Source: JAAYJK01 sp964501655
Lineage (GTDB): Bacteria; Bacillota; Syntrophomonadia; Syntrophomonadales; Syntrophomonadaceae
Reading direction: 5' to 3'
Assembly (NCBI GenBank): GCA_964501655.1
Contig: CAZCTN010000001.1
Location: 1-64,000, forward strand
DNA length: 64,000 nucleotides
Part shown: positions 51,198-60,070 of the stretch, one piece after another
How positions within the stretch are numbered: position 1 is the first letter of the stretch
Layout of the letters: every line of letters starts with the position of its first letter
Translations under genes and position numbers: made by a program
The notes under the pieces: model-generated
Told to the model about the DNA's origin: nothing
Database searches by the model: none
Seen by the model: the letters and a program-made list of their open reading frames with translations, nothing else

Positions 51198-53141
51198 ATG
51201 GTGAAACAATACCAGGTAAGAGCTATCAAAAAGAAAGGTTCTCAGCATAGACAGGACAAACTTCGTTGGAGGGTTGAGAGCCTGTACGAGAGACTGCAGC
51301 AATTCTTCGGTATCCAGGAGATGGTGCTGAAAGCAAACAAGCTGGATGCCATTGAATTGATGAATTCCGACGATCTCGAAGAGAAGATACTGGCTTTGCG
51401 CAGAATCCTCCTGGAAGATCCTACCATCAGCGGCCTGATGCATCCAGAGCAACTGTATTTGGAAATAGGCTCCCTGGAGGATATTTTTTCTGAACTATGT
51501 ACCCGGCGTCAGATAGAAGAAGAGCTTCAGCTCAGTATACAAGAAAAAATGAACGAAAAGCATAGTGAGTATATGCAGGAGATAAAACTTCAGATACTTA
51601 AAGAGCAGAAGAACTCTCCCGAAAACGCCCAGACCTTAAAAAACCTGGGGAGACTGGAAAAAATGGAGAGCGTAAAGCTAAGCAAATCTGTGCTGGACGT
51701 GTTAAGGCCAGCTACTTTTGATGAGGTTATCGGACAGGAAAAGGCCATAAAGTCACTGATTGCCAAACTGAACACCCCCTATCCCCAGCATATCTTGTTA
51801 TATGGGCCCCCGGGAGTTGGAAAAACCAGTTGTGCCAGATTGGCTTTGGAATTAGCCCGGGAGAGGGAACAGAGCTGTTTCGGCAAAGAAGCTCCTTTTA
51901 TAGAAGTTGACGGTACCACCCTGCGCTGGGATCCAAGAGAATCAACCAACCCGCTGCTAGGCTCAGTTCATGATCCCATCTATCAGGGAGCGCGAAAAGA
52001 TCTGGCTGAAGAAGGTATCCCCGAACCGAAGCCGGGATTGGTAAGTGATGCCCATGGAGGTATACTGTTTATCGATGAGATCGGAGAAATGGATGGCATT
52101 TTGCAGAATAAACTGCTCAAGGTTTTGGAAGACAAGAGAGTTTCCTTTGAATCAGCTTATTATGATCCCCACAATGAAAGAGTACCGAGATATATCAAGC
52201 AGATGTTTGAACAAGGAGTTCCGGCAGATTTTGTCTTAATAGGAGCGACTACCCGAAGCCAGGAAGAAATAAACCCGGCCTTGCGATCTCGCTGCATGGA
52301 AGTTTTCTTTGAGCCCCTGAATGCAGAAGCTATACAAAAAATAGTTCGGTTGGCCGCGATAAAATTAGATATTGAAATCGAATCAGGGGTGGAAGAACTG
52401 ATAAGCTATTACGCTGATGATGGGAGATTGGCCAACAAATTGCTGGTTGATGCTTATTCCATAGCCCTAAATAAGGATGGTAACAGCACTACGGAGATGA
52501 AGCCAATGGTGGGAGTTGATGAGATCTATCAGGCTATACAAAACAGCAGGACAACACTGAATATAGACCATAAAGCATCTGATCAGAATGAGGTGGGAAA
52601 GATATTCGGCCTAGGAGCCTCTGGTTATCGGGGAAGAGTACTGGAAATCGAAGCAGTTGCTTTCCCGGCTGATCCAAAAGGAGCAGGGAGAGTAAGGTTC
52701 AATGATACCGCTGGATCAATGGCTAGAGATTCGGTGTTCAATGCCGCTTCGGTAATCCGCAGAGAGTTTGGTAAAAACATTCATGATTTTGACCTGCATA
52801 TTAATTTCGTAGGCGGAGGCAAAGTAGATGGGCCATCAGCGGGAGCGGCCATTTATCTGGCGATAGTGAGTGCAATGCAAGGAAAAGCAATCCGCCAGAA
52901 TATTGCCGTAACCGGAGAGATTTCCATACAGGGCCAGGTAAAACCGGTAGGCGGATTGCATGAGAAAATTCATGCAGCCCGTCAAGGGGGAATAAAGAAG
53001 ATTCTGATACCCTGGGACAATCGTGATGACCTGGGGAATGTCCATACCGGGCTGGAGATCATCCCGATTGCCTCCATCCGGGAAGCTTACAGGCATATTT
53101 TTGAGGAAGAGCCAGTAGCCGAAGCTCAGGATTCAACATAG
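51198..53141 (+). CDS. Lon-family ATP-dependent protease (LonB/LonC-like)
   Basis: 647 residues. A helical N-terminal part of about 180 residues lacks the LAN domain of classical Lon. The AAA+ domain has Walker A GPPGVGKTS (about residue 203), Walker B ILFIDEIGEMD and arginine fingers near NPALRSRC. The C-terminal Lon protease domain has the catalytic dyad in DGPSAGAAI (Ser) and GLHEKIHAA (Lys). Intact Walker motifs argue for ATP use, unlike some LonC enzymes. It stands where dnaB often follows rplI in Firmicutes. Confidence 0.93.
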   Translation: MVKQYQVRAIKKKGSQHRQDKLRWRVESLYERLQQFFGIQEMVLKANKLDAIELMNSDDLEEKILALRRILLEDPTISGLMHPEQLYLEIGSLEDIFSELCTRRQIEEELQLSIQEKMNEKHSEYMQEIKLQILKEQKNSPENAQTLKNLGRLEKMESVKLSKSVLDVLRPATFDEVIGQEKAIKSLIAKLNTPYPQHILLYGPPGVGKTSCARLALELAREREQSCFGKEAPFIEVDGTTLRWDPRESTNPLLGSVHDPIYQGARKDLAEEGIPEPKPGLVSDAHGGILFIDEIGEMDGILQNKLLKVLEDKRVSFESAYYDPHNERVPRYIKQMFEQGVPADFVLIGATTRSQEEINPALRSRCMEVFFEPLNAEAIQKIVRLAAIKLDIEIESGVEELISYYADDGRLANKLLVDAYSIALNKDGNSTTEMKPMVGVDEIYQAIQNSRTTLNIDHKASDQNEVGKIFGLGASGYRGRVLEIEAVAFPADPKGAGRVRFNDTAGSMARDSVFNAASVIRREFGKNIHDFDLHINFVGGGKVDGPSAGAAIYLAIVSAMQGKAIRQNIAVTGEISIQGQVKPVGGLHEKIHAARQGGIKKILIPWDNRDDLGNVHTGLEIIPIASIREAYRHIFEEEPVAEAQDST

Positions 53142-53382
53142 AGAACCTTACGACAGGAGTGATGCATCATCCGGCAGGCGCTGCATCCTGGTTTAGGCAT
53201 AATAGGCCCCGGCTCATCATATTCTGTAGCGGAGGAGGCAGCAGTTTCGGCTGAACCGGTGCAAGGACCATTGTTGACACTGGAAAAGGCTTCTGCTAAT
53301 ATTAGTTTGCTGGTGCCAAATTCATATTTCTTTATGTTTAGCATAGCGCAACCAGGGTTAACGTGGAGCAGGGGGTGGACTA
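53142..53382. other. Intergenic stretch before purA
   Basis: 241 bp without a supported gene. A 72-codon frame on the minus strand (53344-53126) has no likeness to known proteins and overlaps the end of the Lon gene. No riboswitch was recognised. Confidence 0.4.
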
Positions 53383-54663
53383 ATGTCAGCCACAGTATTA
53401 ATAGGTAGTCAGTGGGGAGACGAAGGAAAAGGTAAAATTACCGACTTTCTGGCTGAAAAAGCGGATTGTGTGGTTAGATATCAGGGAGGAAGCAATGCCG
53501 GCCACACAGTGGAAGTCGATCATGAAAAATTTATGCTTCACTTGATACCATCCGGGATTTTGTACCCCAATACCTTGTGTATAGTTGGTAATGGAGTCGT
53601 TGTTGATATGGGCAAGGTTATACAGGAACTTGATTCACTGAAAACCCGGGGTATCGACACCAACAATTTGCGCATCAGTCTTAAAGCACCCGTAGTGATG
53701 CCTTTCCATAAAAAGATAGATGAACTTGAAGATCGTGAAAGCCGTATCGGAACTACCAAAAGAGGTATAGGTCCGACCTATGCGGACAAGATCAATCGTA
53801 TAGGAATCCGAATATGCGATCTGTTGACTGAACAGGACTATCTGGAAAAGCATATCAAGAAGCTGGTAGAAGGTAAAAACCGGATAATCAGGGATATATA
53901 CCATGAAGAGGGCTTTGACTACAGGCTGATAATGCAGGAAGCCATTGAACAGGTTAATCAGCTGAAGCCCTACCTGGCTGATACCTCGTATTTAATTTAT
54001 GAAGCCATTAAACAGGGGAAAAAGGTGTTGTTTGAGGGAGCCCAGGGCACCTTGCTGGATATTGATCACGGAACTTACCCTTATGTAACCTCATCTCATC
54101 CTATATCAGGGGGAGCCTGTGTAGGAGCCGGGATTGGTCCGACTCAGATCAGCAAAGTACTGGGTGTAGCCAAGGCTTATACTACCAGGGTAGGCGAAGG
54201 ACCTTTCCCAACTGAGCTCAGTGATCAAACCGGGGATCGGCTCCGGGAAAAGGGCGCTGAATTCGGTACTACCACCGGTCGGCCCCGCAGGTGCGGATGG
54301 CTGGATACCGTGATTCTTCGCTATGCGACCCGGGTGAACGGGATGACTGATATGGCAATTACCAAACTGGATGTACTGGATGGTTTTGAAACCATAAAAA
54401 TATGTGTAGCCTATCGTTACCAGGGGAAATTGTTGTACGAGTTTCCGGAAACCTTAAGCGTACTTGAACAATGCGTTCCAGAATATATAGAGATGCCGGG
54501 ATGGCAGAAAGATATCAGCGGTATAAGGAGGCTGGAGGATCTGCCGGAAAACGCCCGGGCCTATCTAAATAAGATTGAAGAGATAACCGGAGTAAAACAA
54601 TGTCTGGTTGCAGTAGGAGCTAGAAGAGATCAGACCATAGTAAACTGCAATCTATTTGATTAA
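53383..54663 (+). CDS. purA: Adenylosuccinate synthetase
   Basis: 426 residues. The GTP-binding start GSQWGDEGKGK (residues 8-18), GGSNAGHTV, and the IMP-binding and C-terminal blocks (TTTGRPRRCGWLD, KLDVLDG) are present. It joins IMP and aspartate with GTP to form adenylosuccinate, towards AMP. GCAGGGGGTGG precedes the ATG. Two tRNA genes follow. Confidence 0.99.
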   Translation: MSATVLIGSQWGDEGKGKITDFLAEKADCVVRYQGGSNAGHTVEVDHEKFMLHLIPSGILYPNTLCIVGNGVVVDMGKVIQELDSLKTRGIDTNNLRISLKAPVVMPFHKKIDELEDRESRIGTTKRGIGPTYADKINRIGIRICDLLTEQDYLEKHIKKLVEGKNRIIRDIYHEEGFDYRLIMQEAIEQVNQLKPYLADTSYLIYEAIKQGKKVLFEGAQGTLLDIDHGTYPYVTSSHPISGGACVGAGIGPTQISKVLGVAKAYTTRVGEGPFPTELSDQTGDRLREKGAEFGTTTGRPRRCGWLDTVILRYATRVNGMTDMAITKLDVLDGFETIKICVAYRYQGKLLYEFPETLSVLEQCVPEYIEMPGWQKDISGIRRLEDLPENARAYLNKIEEITGVKQCLVAVGARRDQTIVNCNLFD

Positions 54664-54673
54664 GAATCATAGC

Positions 54674-54748
54674 GGGCGCATAACTCAGCGGGAGAGTGCC
54701 ACCTTCACACGGTGGAAGTCGCAGGTTCGAATCCTGCTGCGCCCACCA
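54674..54748 (+). tRNA. tRNA-Val (anticodon CAC)
   Basis: Acceptor GGGCGCA/TGCGCCC, CCA encoded, anticodon stem CCACC/GGTGG with loop TTCACAC. It begins 10 nt after purA. Confidence 0.97.
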
Positions 54749-54810
54749 TTATAGATATGGAGATACTTGCACATAGACAGTATTTTTGTTAATATAACTG
54801 TGCAAAGGTT

Positions 54811-54892
54811 TGCGGAGCCCTAGGAGAGCTGTTACCATGTCGGTCTGTCCAGGCGAAGGTCGGGGGTTCAAATCCCATAGGCGGCCTGGCCA
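54811..54892 (+). pseudogene. tRNA-like remnant between tRNA-Val and tRNA-Gly
   Basis: The stretch has a T-arm-like GGGGGTTCAAATCCC and ends in CCA (54890-54892), but acceptor, D and anticodon arms cannot be built normally. CCAGGC (54849-54854) pairs perfectly with GCCTGG (54884-54889) just before that CCA, so the 3' part alone looks like an acceptor/T-arm minihelix. A decayed or rearranged tRNA gene is the simplest reading. Confidence 0.45.
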
Positions 54893-54912
54893 TAATATAT
54901 AGAGAAGTGTAT

Positions 54913-54987
54913 GCGGGAGTAGCTCAGTGGTAGAGCACCGGCTTCCCAAGCCGGGTGTCGAGGGTTCGAACCCCTTTTCCCGCTCCA
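54913..54987 (+). tRNA. tRNA-Gly (anticodon CCC)
   Basis: Acceptor GCGGGAG/TTCCCGC (one G-U pair), CCA encoded, anticodon stem CCGGC/GCCGG with loop TTCCCAA. Confidence 0.97.
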
Positions 54988-55061
54988 TTAATAAAAAGTG
55001 AGCGCAGCAAACATGAGATTGTAGTCCTGGAGGGGCTCCATTAATAAAAAGTGAGCGCAGC
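54982..55061. repeat. 27-bp direct repeat containing the end of tRNA-Gly
   Basis: The same 27 bp (GCTCCATTAATAAAAAGTGA then GCGCAGC) stands at 54982-55008 and 55035-55061, 53 bp apart. The first copy includes the last six bases of tRNA-Gly. It may be a trace of integration and excision at a tRNA end or a simple duplication. Confidence 0.85.
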
Positions 55062-55153
55062 GAATTACCAACTGTTCTAGCAGGATAGATGGGTTAAAAC
55101 TACCCGCAGCAGATTCCCCTGTAAAAGCAGCTAAGTGAGAGGAGCAAGAGAGA

Positions 55154-55300
55154 ATGAGCAAACATATTGTTACCATGGTTAAACCTCATCTGAAAAGGGC
55201 AGTTCAGGATATTAATTGCCGGGAATGTGCTACATCATGTCAATCTGCCTGTAAGACATCCTGTACAGTTGGGAATCAATCCTGTAAAAAGCAGAAATAA
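55154..55300 (+). CDS. scfA: SCIFF (six-cysteine) ranthipeptide precursor
   Basis: 48 residues: MSKHIVTMVKPHLKR leader, then cysteines at 22, 25, 29, 33, 37 and 44 within CRECATSCQSACKTSC and NQSC. This is the nearly invariant SCIFF pattern of Clostridia. The radical SAM gene just downstream is its known type of partner, which forms thioether cross-links between cysteines and non-cysteine residues. GAGAGGAG stands upstream of the ATG. The biological role of SCIFF is not settled. A terminator-like hairpin separates the two genes. Confidence 0.97.
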   Translation: MSKHIVTMVKPHLKRAVQDINCRECATSCQSACKTSCTVGNQSCKKQK

Positions 55301-55317
55301 GCTTAGAAGCAAGCGAA

Positions 55318-55338
55318 GGGGCCAGTGCCCCTTTTTTT
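55318..55338 (+). terminator. Hairpin terminator between scfA and its maturase
   Basis: GGGGC-CAGT-GCCCC followed by seven T residues. It should leave the precursor mRNA in excess over the maturase mRNA. Confidence 0.85.
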
Positions 55339-55366
55339 ATGGCAAAATATTTCGGGAGGATGCCCC

Positions 55367-56782
55367 GTGCAGTTAGAAAATTATGATTTTGGCGCCCATA
55401 TCCATCTTTATGAATATCAGGATGTGAATATTCTTCTTGATGTCAACAGCGGAGCCATTCATATGTTGGATACAGTAGCAAACAAATTACTTCAGAATAT
55501 TATAGAATATAAGGGAAACATTGACAGAGCAGCTGTGGTGACAGGAAGATTATTCCTCCAGGATGAGGTTAGAGATGCCCTGGACGAACTAAGAAGTTTG
55601 CAGGAGCAGGAGGCCTTGTTCACTGAGCCGGAGATTCCTCAAGTTGATTTGTCCCAGGCTGATGTCAAAGCTATCTGCCTGAATGTGGCTCATGCTTGTA
55701 ATATGAAATGCGCCTACTGTTTTGCAGCCCAGGGAGATTTTGGCATGAAACCAGCCTTGATGTCTCTGGATACAGCCAGGAGAGCCATGGACTTCTTATT
55801 GCATAACAGCAGATCGGTCAAAAACCTGGAGGTTGATTTTTTCGGGGGAGAACCTCTGCTGGTTTTTGATATGCTGAAAGAATTGGTAGTATACTGCCGG
55901 AAGCGTGAGAAAGAGACGAAAAAGCGCTTTAATTTTACCCTAACCACTAATGCGGTATTATTGGAAGACGAAGTAGTTGACTGGGTTATAGCCAATGATA
56001 TAAGCGTTATTCTATCCCTGGATGGAAGAAAAGCGGTGAATGACCGGCACCGGCTTCTGAATGACGGAAAAGGCACTTATGATTTAATCCTCCCTCATAT
56101 TCAGAACATGGTGGCCCGCCAGCCGACAAGCTATTTTACCCGGGGAACCTTTACCCGTCAGAATCTCGATTTTTCACGCGACTTACAGCACTTGATCCAG
56201 CTGGGATTTGATTGCATATCGCTGGAACCGGCGGTAGGGCCTGATAATGGATACGCTATTCAAGCCCAGGACTTGCCCGAGGTATTGGAGGAATACGAGA
56301 GATTGACCGATGTTCTGCTGGACAGTTATATGGAGGGTAAAGAGATAGAGTTCTTTCATTATAATTTAAACCTGCAGAGAGGACCTTGCCTGGCTAAACG
56401 GGTAACCGGATGCGGAGCGGGCATCGAATATCTGGTAGTTACTCCCGAGGGAGATATATACCCTTGTCACCAATTCGTAGGAGATCATAACTTCTATATA
56501 GGAAATATTCTGGAAGGAACCGTAAATTCCCAGATAAGGCATAGGTTTACCCGCAGTCAACTCAAGGACAAAGAATGTCTAAATTGCTGGGCCAGATACT
56601 TTTGTGGGGGTGGATGCCATGCCAGTGCCTATTATCGGAATCAGGATTTTAACCAACCGCATCAGCTTAGCTGCCAGATGCATAAAAAGCGAATCGAAGG
56701 GGCAATATTTCTGGATTTGAAGAAGACATTAGCAAGGCAAAATGTAAAAACTGACACAGAAAGAAGGAAATTACAAACATAA
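55367..56782 (+). CDS. scfB: SCIFF radical SAM maturase (SPASM type)
   Basis: 471 residues from the GTG at 55367 (GGGAGGA upstream); a longer frame would start inside the terminator. An N-terminal peptide-recognition part is followed by the radical SAM cluster motif CNMKCAYC (about residue 112) and FFGGEPLL. The C-terminal SPASM region has cysteines in TGCGAGIEY, YPCHQF, CLNCWARYFCGGGCH and SCQMH for auxiliary iron-sulfur clusters. It acts on the SCIFF peptide encoded 67 bp upstream. The order precursor then maturase is the standard one. Confidence 0.97.
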   Translation: MQLENYDFGAHIHLYEYQDVNILLDVNSGAIHMLDTVANKLLQNIIEYKGNIDRAAVVTGRLFLQDEVRDALDELRSLQEQEALFTEPEIPQVDLSQADVKAICLNVAHACNMKCAYCFAAQGDFGMKPALMSLDTARRAMDFLLHNSRSVKNLEVDFFGGEPLLVFDMLKELVVYCRKREKETKKRFNFTLTTNAVLLEDEVVDWVIANDISVILSLDGRKAVNDRHRLLNDGKGTYDLILPHIQNMVARQPTSYFTRGTFTRQNLDFSRDLQHLIQLGFDCISLEPAVGPDNGYAIQAQDLPEVLEEYERLTDVLLDSYMEGKEIEFFHYNLNLQRGPCLAKRVTGCGAGIEYLVVTPEGDIYPCHQFVGDHNFYIGNILEGTVNSQIRHRFTRSQLKDKECLNCWARYFCGGGCHASAYYRNQDFNQPHQLSCQMHKKRIEGAIFLDLKKTLARQNVKTDTERRKLQT

Positions 56783-56824
56783 AATCGAATTTTAAATAGG
56801 ATTAATAACAGGGAGAATTTATAT

Positions 56825-58165
56825 ATGATAGCATATTTTAGTAAGTACAGGGATAGATTGCCAATGATCTCTGTATCCCTTACACTTGTTTTTGTTATGT
56901 TGGTGGGCTTGATCGGAAGCAACACTACCGCTTATGCAGTTTATATAGATGAACAGGAAAAGCTGGTGGTAAGATCGACAGACCGAGTAGAGCAGATAAG
57001 ACAGGAAATCCAAGCGGAACTGGATGAGCAGTATGACGGCAGAATGGAGGTCTGTAACCAGATCGAGTATACCAAAACCTGGGTTTGGCCAGGAGCGGTG
57101 ACTCCAGAGGAGAAAATTAAGGAAATTCTGTTAGCAGAATTAGATGTTCGGATTATGGCAGCTGCCATCAGTGTGGACAGCAAAATCATAGCTTACATGG
57201 AGACAGAAGAACAGGCGGAACAACTGCTACAAGATCTGCGAAATCAATATACCCGGGTGGATCAGAATGAGAAACTGTTGGAAATAGGTTATGAAGAAAA
57301 GGTTGAAGTCCAGCAGGGCTATGTCAATCCGGAACAATTGTTGTCAATGGAAGAAGCCCGCAACCTAATTACTACCGGCACCTCCACTCCCCAGAAATAC
57401 GTAGTGGAAGAAGGAGATTGCCTGTGGTTGATCGCCCGCAGAAACGATATGTATGTAGACGACATAATCAACGCCAACGGACTGAAAACGGAAAATCTCA
57501 GCCTGGGGCAGGAACTCATTCTAGAAAAAAGCCAGCCTTACATAAGTGTATTAAGCAAAGTTGAGGGAGAAAAAACGGAAGCTATTCCCTATGAAACCAA
57601 GGTGCTGGTTGATAAATCTTCCTCCACCATAAAGGTAACCCAGGCAGGGATGGATGGACAAAAGCATATAGCCTATGTAGCTACTATGATAAATGGGGTG
57701 TTGCAGGAAAGAGAGATACTGGAAGAGGACATCATCAAAGAACCCATAGACAAAGTGATAGTAAAAGGGTCTCAAGTGGTGCAGGTGGCCTCCAGGTCAG
57801 GCGGTGGGACCGGAGCTCTGGACTGGCCGGTATACGGCTCGATTTCCCAATATTACCGGAGCGGACATCTCGCCATTGATATAGCCACCAAACGGGGAAC
57901 CCCGATCAAGGCAGCTGACAGCGGATACGTAACCTATGCCGGCTACCAGGGGGGATATGGCAACTTCATTATAGTGGACCATGGCAATGGAATTGTGACC
58001 CGATATGCTCATTGTGACAGTTTACTTGCTTCAGTGGGGCAGAAAGTGGATAAAGGGCAAACAATAGCGACCTTGGGCAGTACGGGCAGAAGCACCGGAC
58101 CCCATTTGCATTTCGAGGTGCAGTCGTACGGAAGTTTCCAAAACCCATTGAACTATCTAAAATAG
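56825..58165 (+). CDS. Secreted M23 peptidase with LysM and G5 domains
   Basis: 446 residues. The N-terminal hydrophobic segment (about residues 15-38) is a signal peptide or anchor. A LysM domain at about 196-240 (YVVEEGDCLWLIARRN...LSLGQEL) binds peptidoglycan, and a G5 domain follows (about 250-325). The C-terminal M23 domain has HLAID and HLHFEV as zinc motifs. It should cut peptidoglycan cross-links outside the cell. A terminator follows. Confidence 0.94.
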   Translation: MIAYFSKYRDRLPMISVSLTLVFVMLVGLIGSNTTAYAVYIDEQEKLVVRSTDRVEQIRQEIQAELDEQYDGRMEVCNQIEYTKTWVWPGAVTPEEKIKEILLAELDVRIMAAAISVDSKIIAYMETEEQAEQLLQDLRNQYTRVDQNEKLLEIGYEEKVEVQQGYVNPEQLLSMEEARNLITTGTSTPQKYVVEEGDCLWLIARRNDMYVDDIINANGLKTENLSLGQELILEKSQPYISVLSKVEGEKTEAIPYETKVLVDKSSSTIKVTQAGMDGQKHIAYVATMINGVLQEREILEEDIIKEPIDKVIVKGSQVVQVASRSGGGTGALDWPVYGSISQYYRSGHLAIDIATKRGTPIKAADSGYVTYAGYQGGYGNFIIVDHGNGIVTRYAHCDSLLASVGQKVDKGQTIATLGSTGRSTGPHLHFEVQSYGSFQNPLNYLK

Positions 58166-58178
58166 ATTATATCGAAAA

Positions 58179-58206
58179 CCCTGATCCGTAGGGGTCAGGG
58201 CTTTTT
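58179..58206 (+). terminator. Terminator between the M23 gene and trxB
   Basis: CCCTGA...TCAGGG stem followed by CTTTTT, 13 nt after the stop codon. Confidence 0.8.
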
Positions 58207-58230
58207 GCTTTTACAGAAAGGAGATCTTAG

Positions 58231-59139
58231 ATGTATGATGTAATCATTGTTGGTGCCGGGCCAGCAGGATTAACCGCAGCCATTTATACCGGTCGGGCAA
58301 AACTGAAAACCCTGGTAATTGAATCCAATATTCCAGGAGGAAATGCCGGAATTACAGATATGATCGAAAATTATCCCGGTTTCCCCCAAGGGATCAATGG
58401 AGGAGAACTCATGGCTCTCTTCCTGGAACAAGCTGAAAACTTCGGTGCGGAGTTAGTATATGATCAGGTTATTCATATTACCTCAGGCGAAGGAGTCCAT
58501 AAGCTGATAACCTCCGGGGGTGAGTACCGCACTCGGGCGATTATTATTGCCGCCGGAGCCCGCAGGCGAGAATTGGAAGTAGTCGGGGAGAAAGAGTATA
58601 TGGGCAAAGGGGTATCCTACTGTGCCACCTGCGACGGCTTATTCTTCCAGAATACTCCGGTCGCGGTAATAGGCGGAGGTGATTCAGCCGTAAAAGAGGC
58701 CCTTTATCTGTCCGATATAGCTTCCCGGGTATACCTGGTTCATCGCCGGGAAGGGTTCAGAGCCAATGAAACCTCTCTGGACAAAATGTTTAAAGATGAC
58801 CGGATAGAATTAAAGCTTAATAAGATCGTAAAACGGATTGAAGGTGATAATACCCTGATGAAAAACATAGTATTATATGATGTGCTAAGCGGCCAGGAAG
58901 AAAAACTCTCCGTAGAAGGTGTATTTGTCAGCATCGGCATGCTGCCGGCCAGTGAGTTTTTAAGTGATTTGGTTGAGCTTTCCAATGGATATATTGTCAC
59001 CGACGAAAACATGATGACTTCGGTGACCGGGATTTTTGCCGCCGGAGACGTAAGAGCCAAGAAACTCAGGCAGGTATCTACTGCAGTAGGCGATGGAGCA
59101 ATGGCAGCGGCCGCGGTGACCGAATTTCTCAAGGAATAG
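58231..59139 (+). CDS. trxB: Thioredoxin-disulfide reductase
   Basis: 302 residues. FAD motif GAGPAGLTAA at the N-terminus, redox pair in SYCATCDGL (about residues 132-135), NAD(P) motif GGGDSAVKEA, and FAAGDVR near the end. It reduces thioredoxin; no trxA gene is nearby. AAAGGAG lies upstream of its ATG. Confidence 0.96.
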   Translation: MYDVIIVGAGPAGLTAAIYTGRAKLKTLVIESNIPGGNAGITDMIENYPGFPQGINGGELMALFLEQAENFGAELVYDQVIHITSGEGVHKLITSGGEYRTRAIIIAAGARRRELEVVGEKEYMGKGVSYCATCDGLFFQNTPVAVIGGGDSAVKEALYLSDIASRVYLVHRREGFRANETSLDKMFKDDRIELKLNKIVKRIEGDNTLMKNIVLYDVLSGQEEKLSVEGVFVSIGMLPASEFLSDLVELSNGYIVTDENMMTSVTGIFAAGDVRAKKLRQVSTAVGDGAMAAAAVTEFLKE

Positions 59140-59211
59140 TTCCCATAATTTGGCCGTCCCGGGCTCCCCTATCCCCGTAGTATAATGGTCTACGGAGGGG
59201 GGAAAGGGAGC

Positions 59212-60048
59212 ATGAACGCACTTAAGCCGGCTGCTCCATACAAAAGTGGAGTTGTGCTGCTGCTAATAATGGTTCTGTTGATGGTATTGATTAGCAGGAA
59301 CAGTCAAGGGGTGGTAAGGGCTTTTGTCGCCGGAGAAACCAGGTGGAAGACAGCCGGTTTCCTGGAAGAGGATACCGAACACTTTCAAATCAAATATATG
59401 GCTGTAGATGGGGATTATGTTGAGAATATCGGCCAAACGGCAGAAGATGCCTACGTAAAAGTTACCCAGTTATTTGGTTATGAGCCGGAACGCAAGACAA
59501 CTATTATTATATATCCGGACAGTGCCAGCTTGGCCCGCAGTTTCGGATGGGACAAAGACGAAAAGGCTATGGGAGTATACTGGGCAGGTACAATAAGATT
59601 ACTATCACCACAGCAGTGGATCAATTCCAATGCTAACTGGGAAGAAATATTTGCCGGGGAAGGGCCGGTATATCATGAGTTTGCACATTTAATGGTAGAT
59701 GATATCACCAGAGGAAATTATTCACGCTGGTTCACAGAAGGAATTGCCCAGTATGTGGAGAAGAAGATAACAGGGTTTGAATTTCAAGATCCAATGCCCA
59801 ATAAATATGCAGGTTATTATACTTTTGACCGTCTGGAGAAAAACTTTAATGAACTGGACCAGCAGGTTGCCTACCGGGAGTCTCTGCAAATTATAGAATT
59901 TATGGTTGACAATTATGGGGAAGAATGCCTCTGGATGATACTAAAATGTCTGGGTGAGGGCAACAGCATGGATTATGCTATAAATCGGAGCAGTGGAATT
60001 GAGTACCGGGTTTTTGAAAGAGATTTTTTAGAGAGTGTAAATCAATAA
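59212..60048 (+). CDS. Peptidase MA family zinc metallopeptidase (gluzincin)
   Basis: 278 residues from the ATG at 59212 (GGGAG upstream; a start nine codons earlier is possible). An N-terminal hydrophobic segment (about 10-28) anchors or exports the protein. The zinc site HEFAH is at about residue 156, with WFTEGIAQY about 20 residues later giving the third ligand Glu. Substrate unknown. It sits between trxB and murA. Confidence 0.88.
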   Translation: MNALKPAAPYKSGVVLLLIMVLLMVLISRNSQGVVRAFVAGETRWKTAGFLEEDTEHFQIKYMAVDGDYVENIGQTAEDAYVKVTQLFGYEPERKTTIIIYPDSASLARSFGWDKDEKAMGVYWAGTIRLLSPQQWINSNANWEEIFAGEGPVYHEFAHLMVDDITRGNYSRWFTEGIAQYVEKKITGFEFQDPMPNKYAGYYTFDRLEKNFNELDQQVAYRESLQIIEFMVDNYGEECLWMILKCLGEGNSMDYAINRSSGIEYRVFERDFLESVNQ

Positions 60049-60070
60049 CAAGAGTTAAGAGGTGTAATCG

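Noticed and set aside
53126..53344. Minus-strand frame with several cysteines
   Set aside because: It overlaps the end of the Lon gene, has no ribosome-binding site and no recognised family.
58362..58650. Selenocysteine in TrxB
   Set aside because: The redox motif reads CATC with ordinary cysteine codons; no in-frame TGA.
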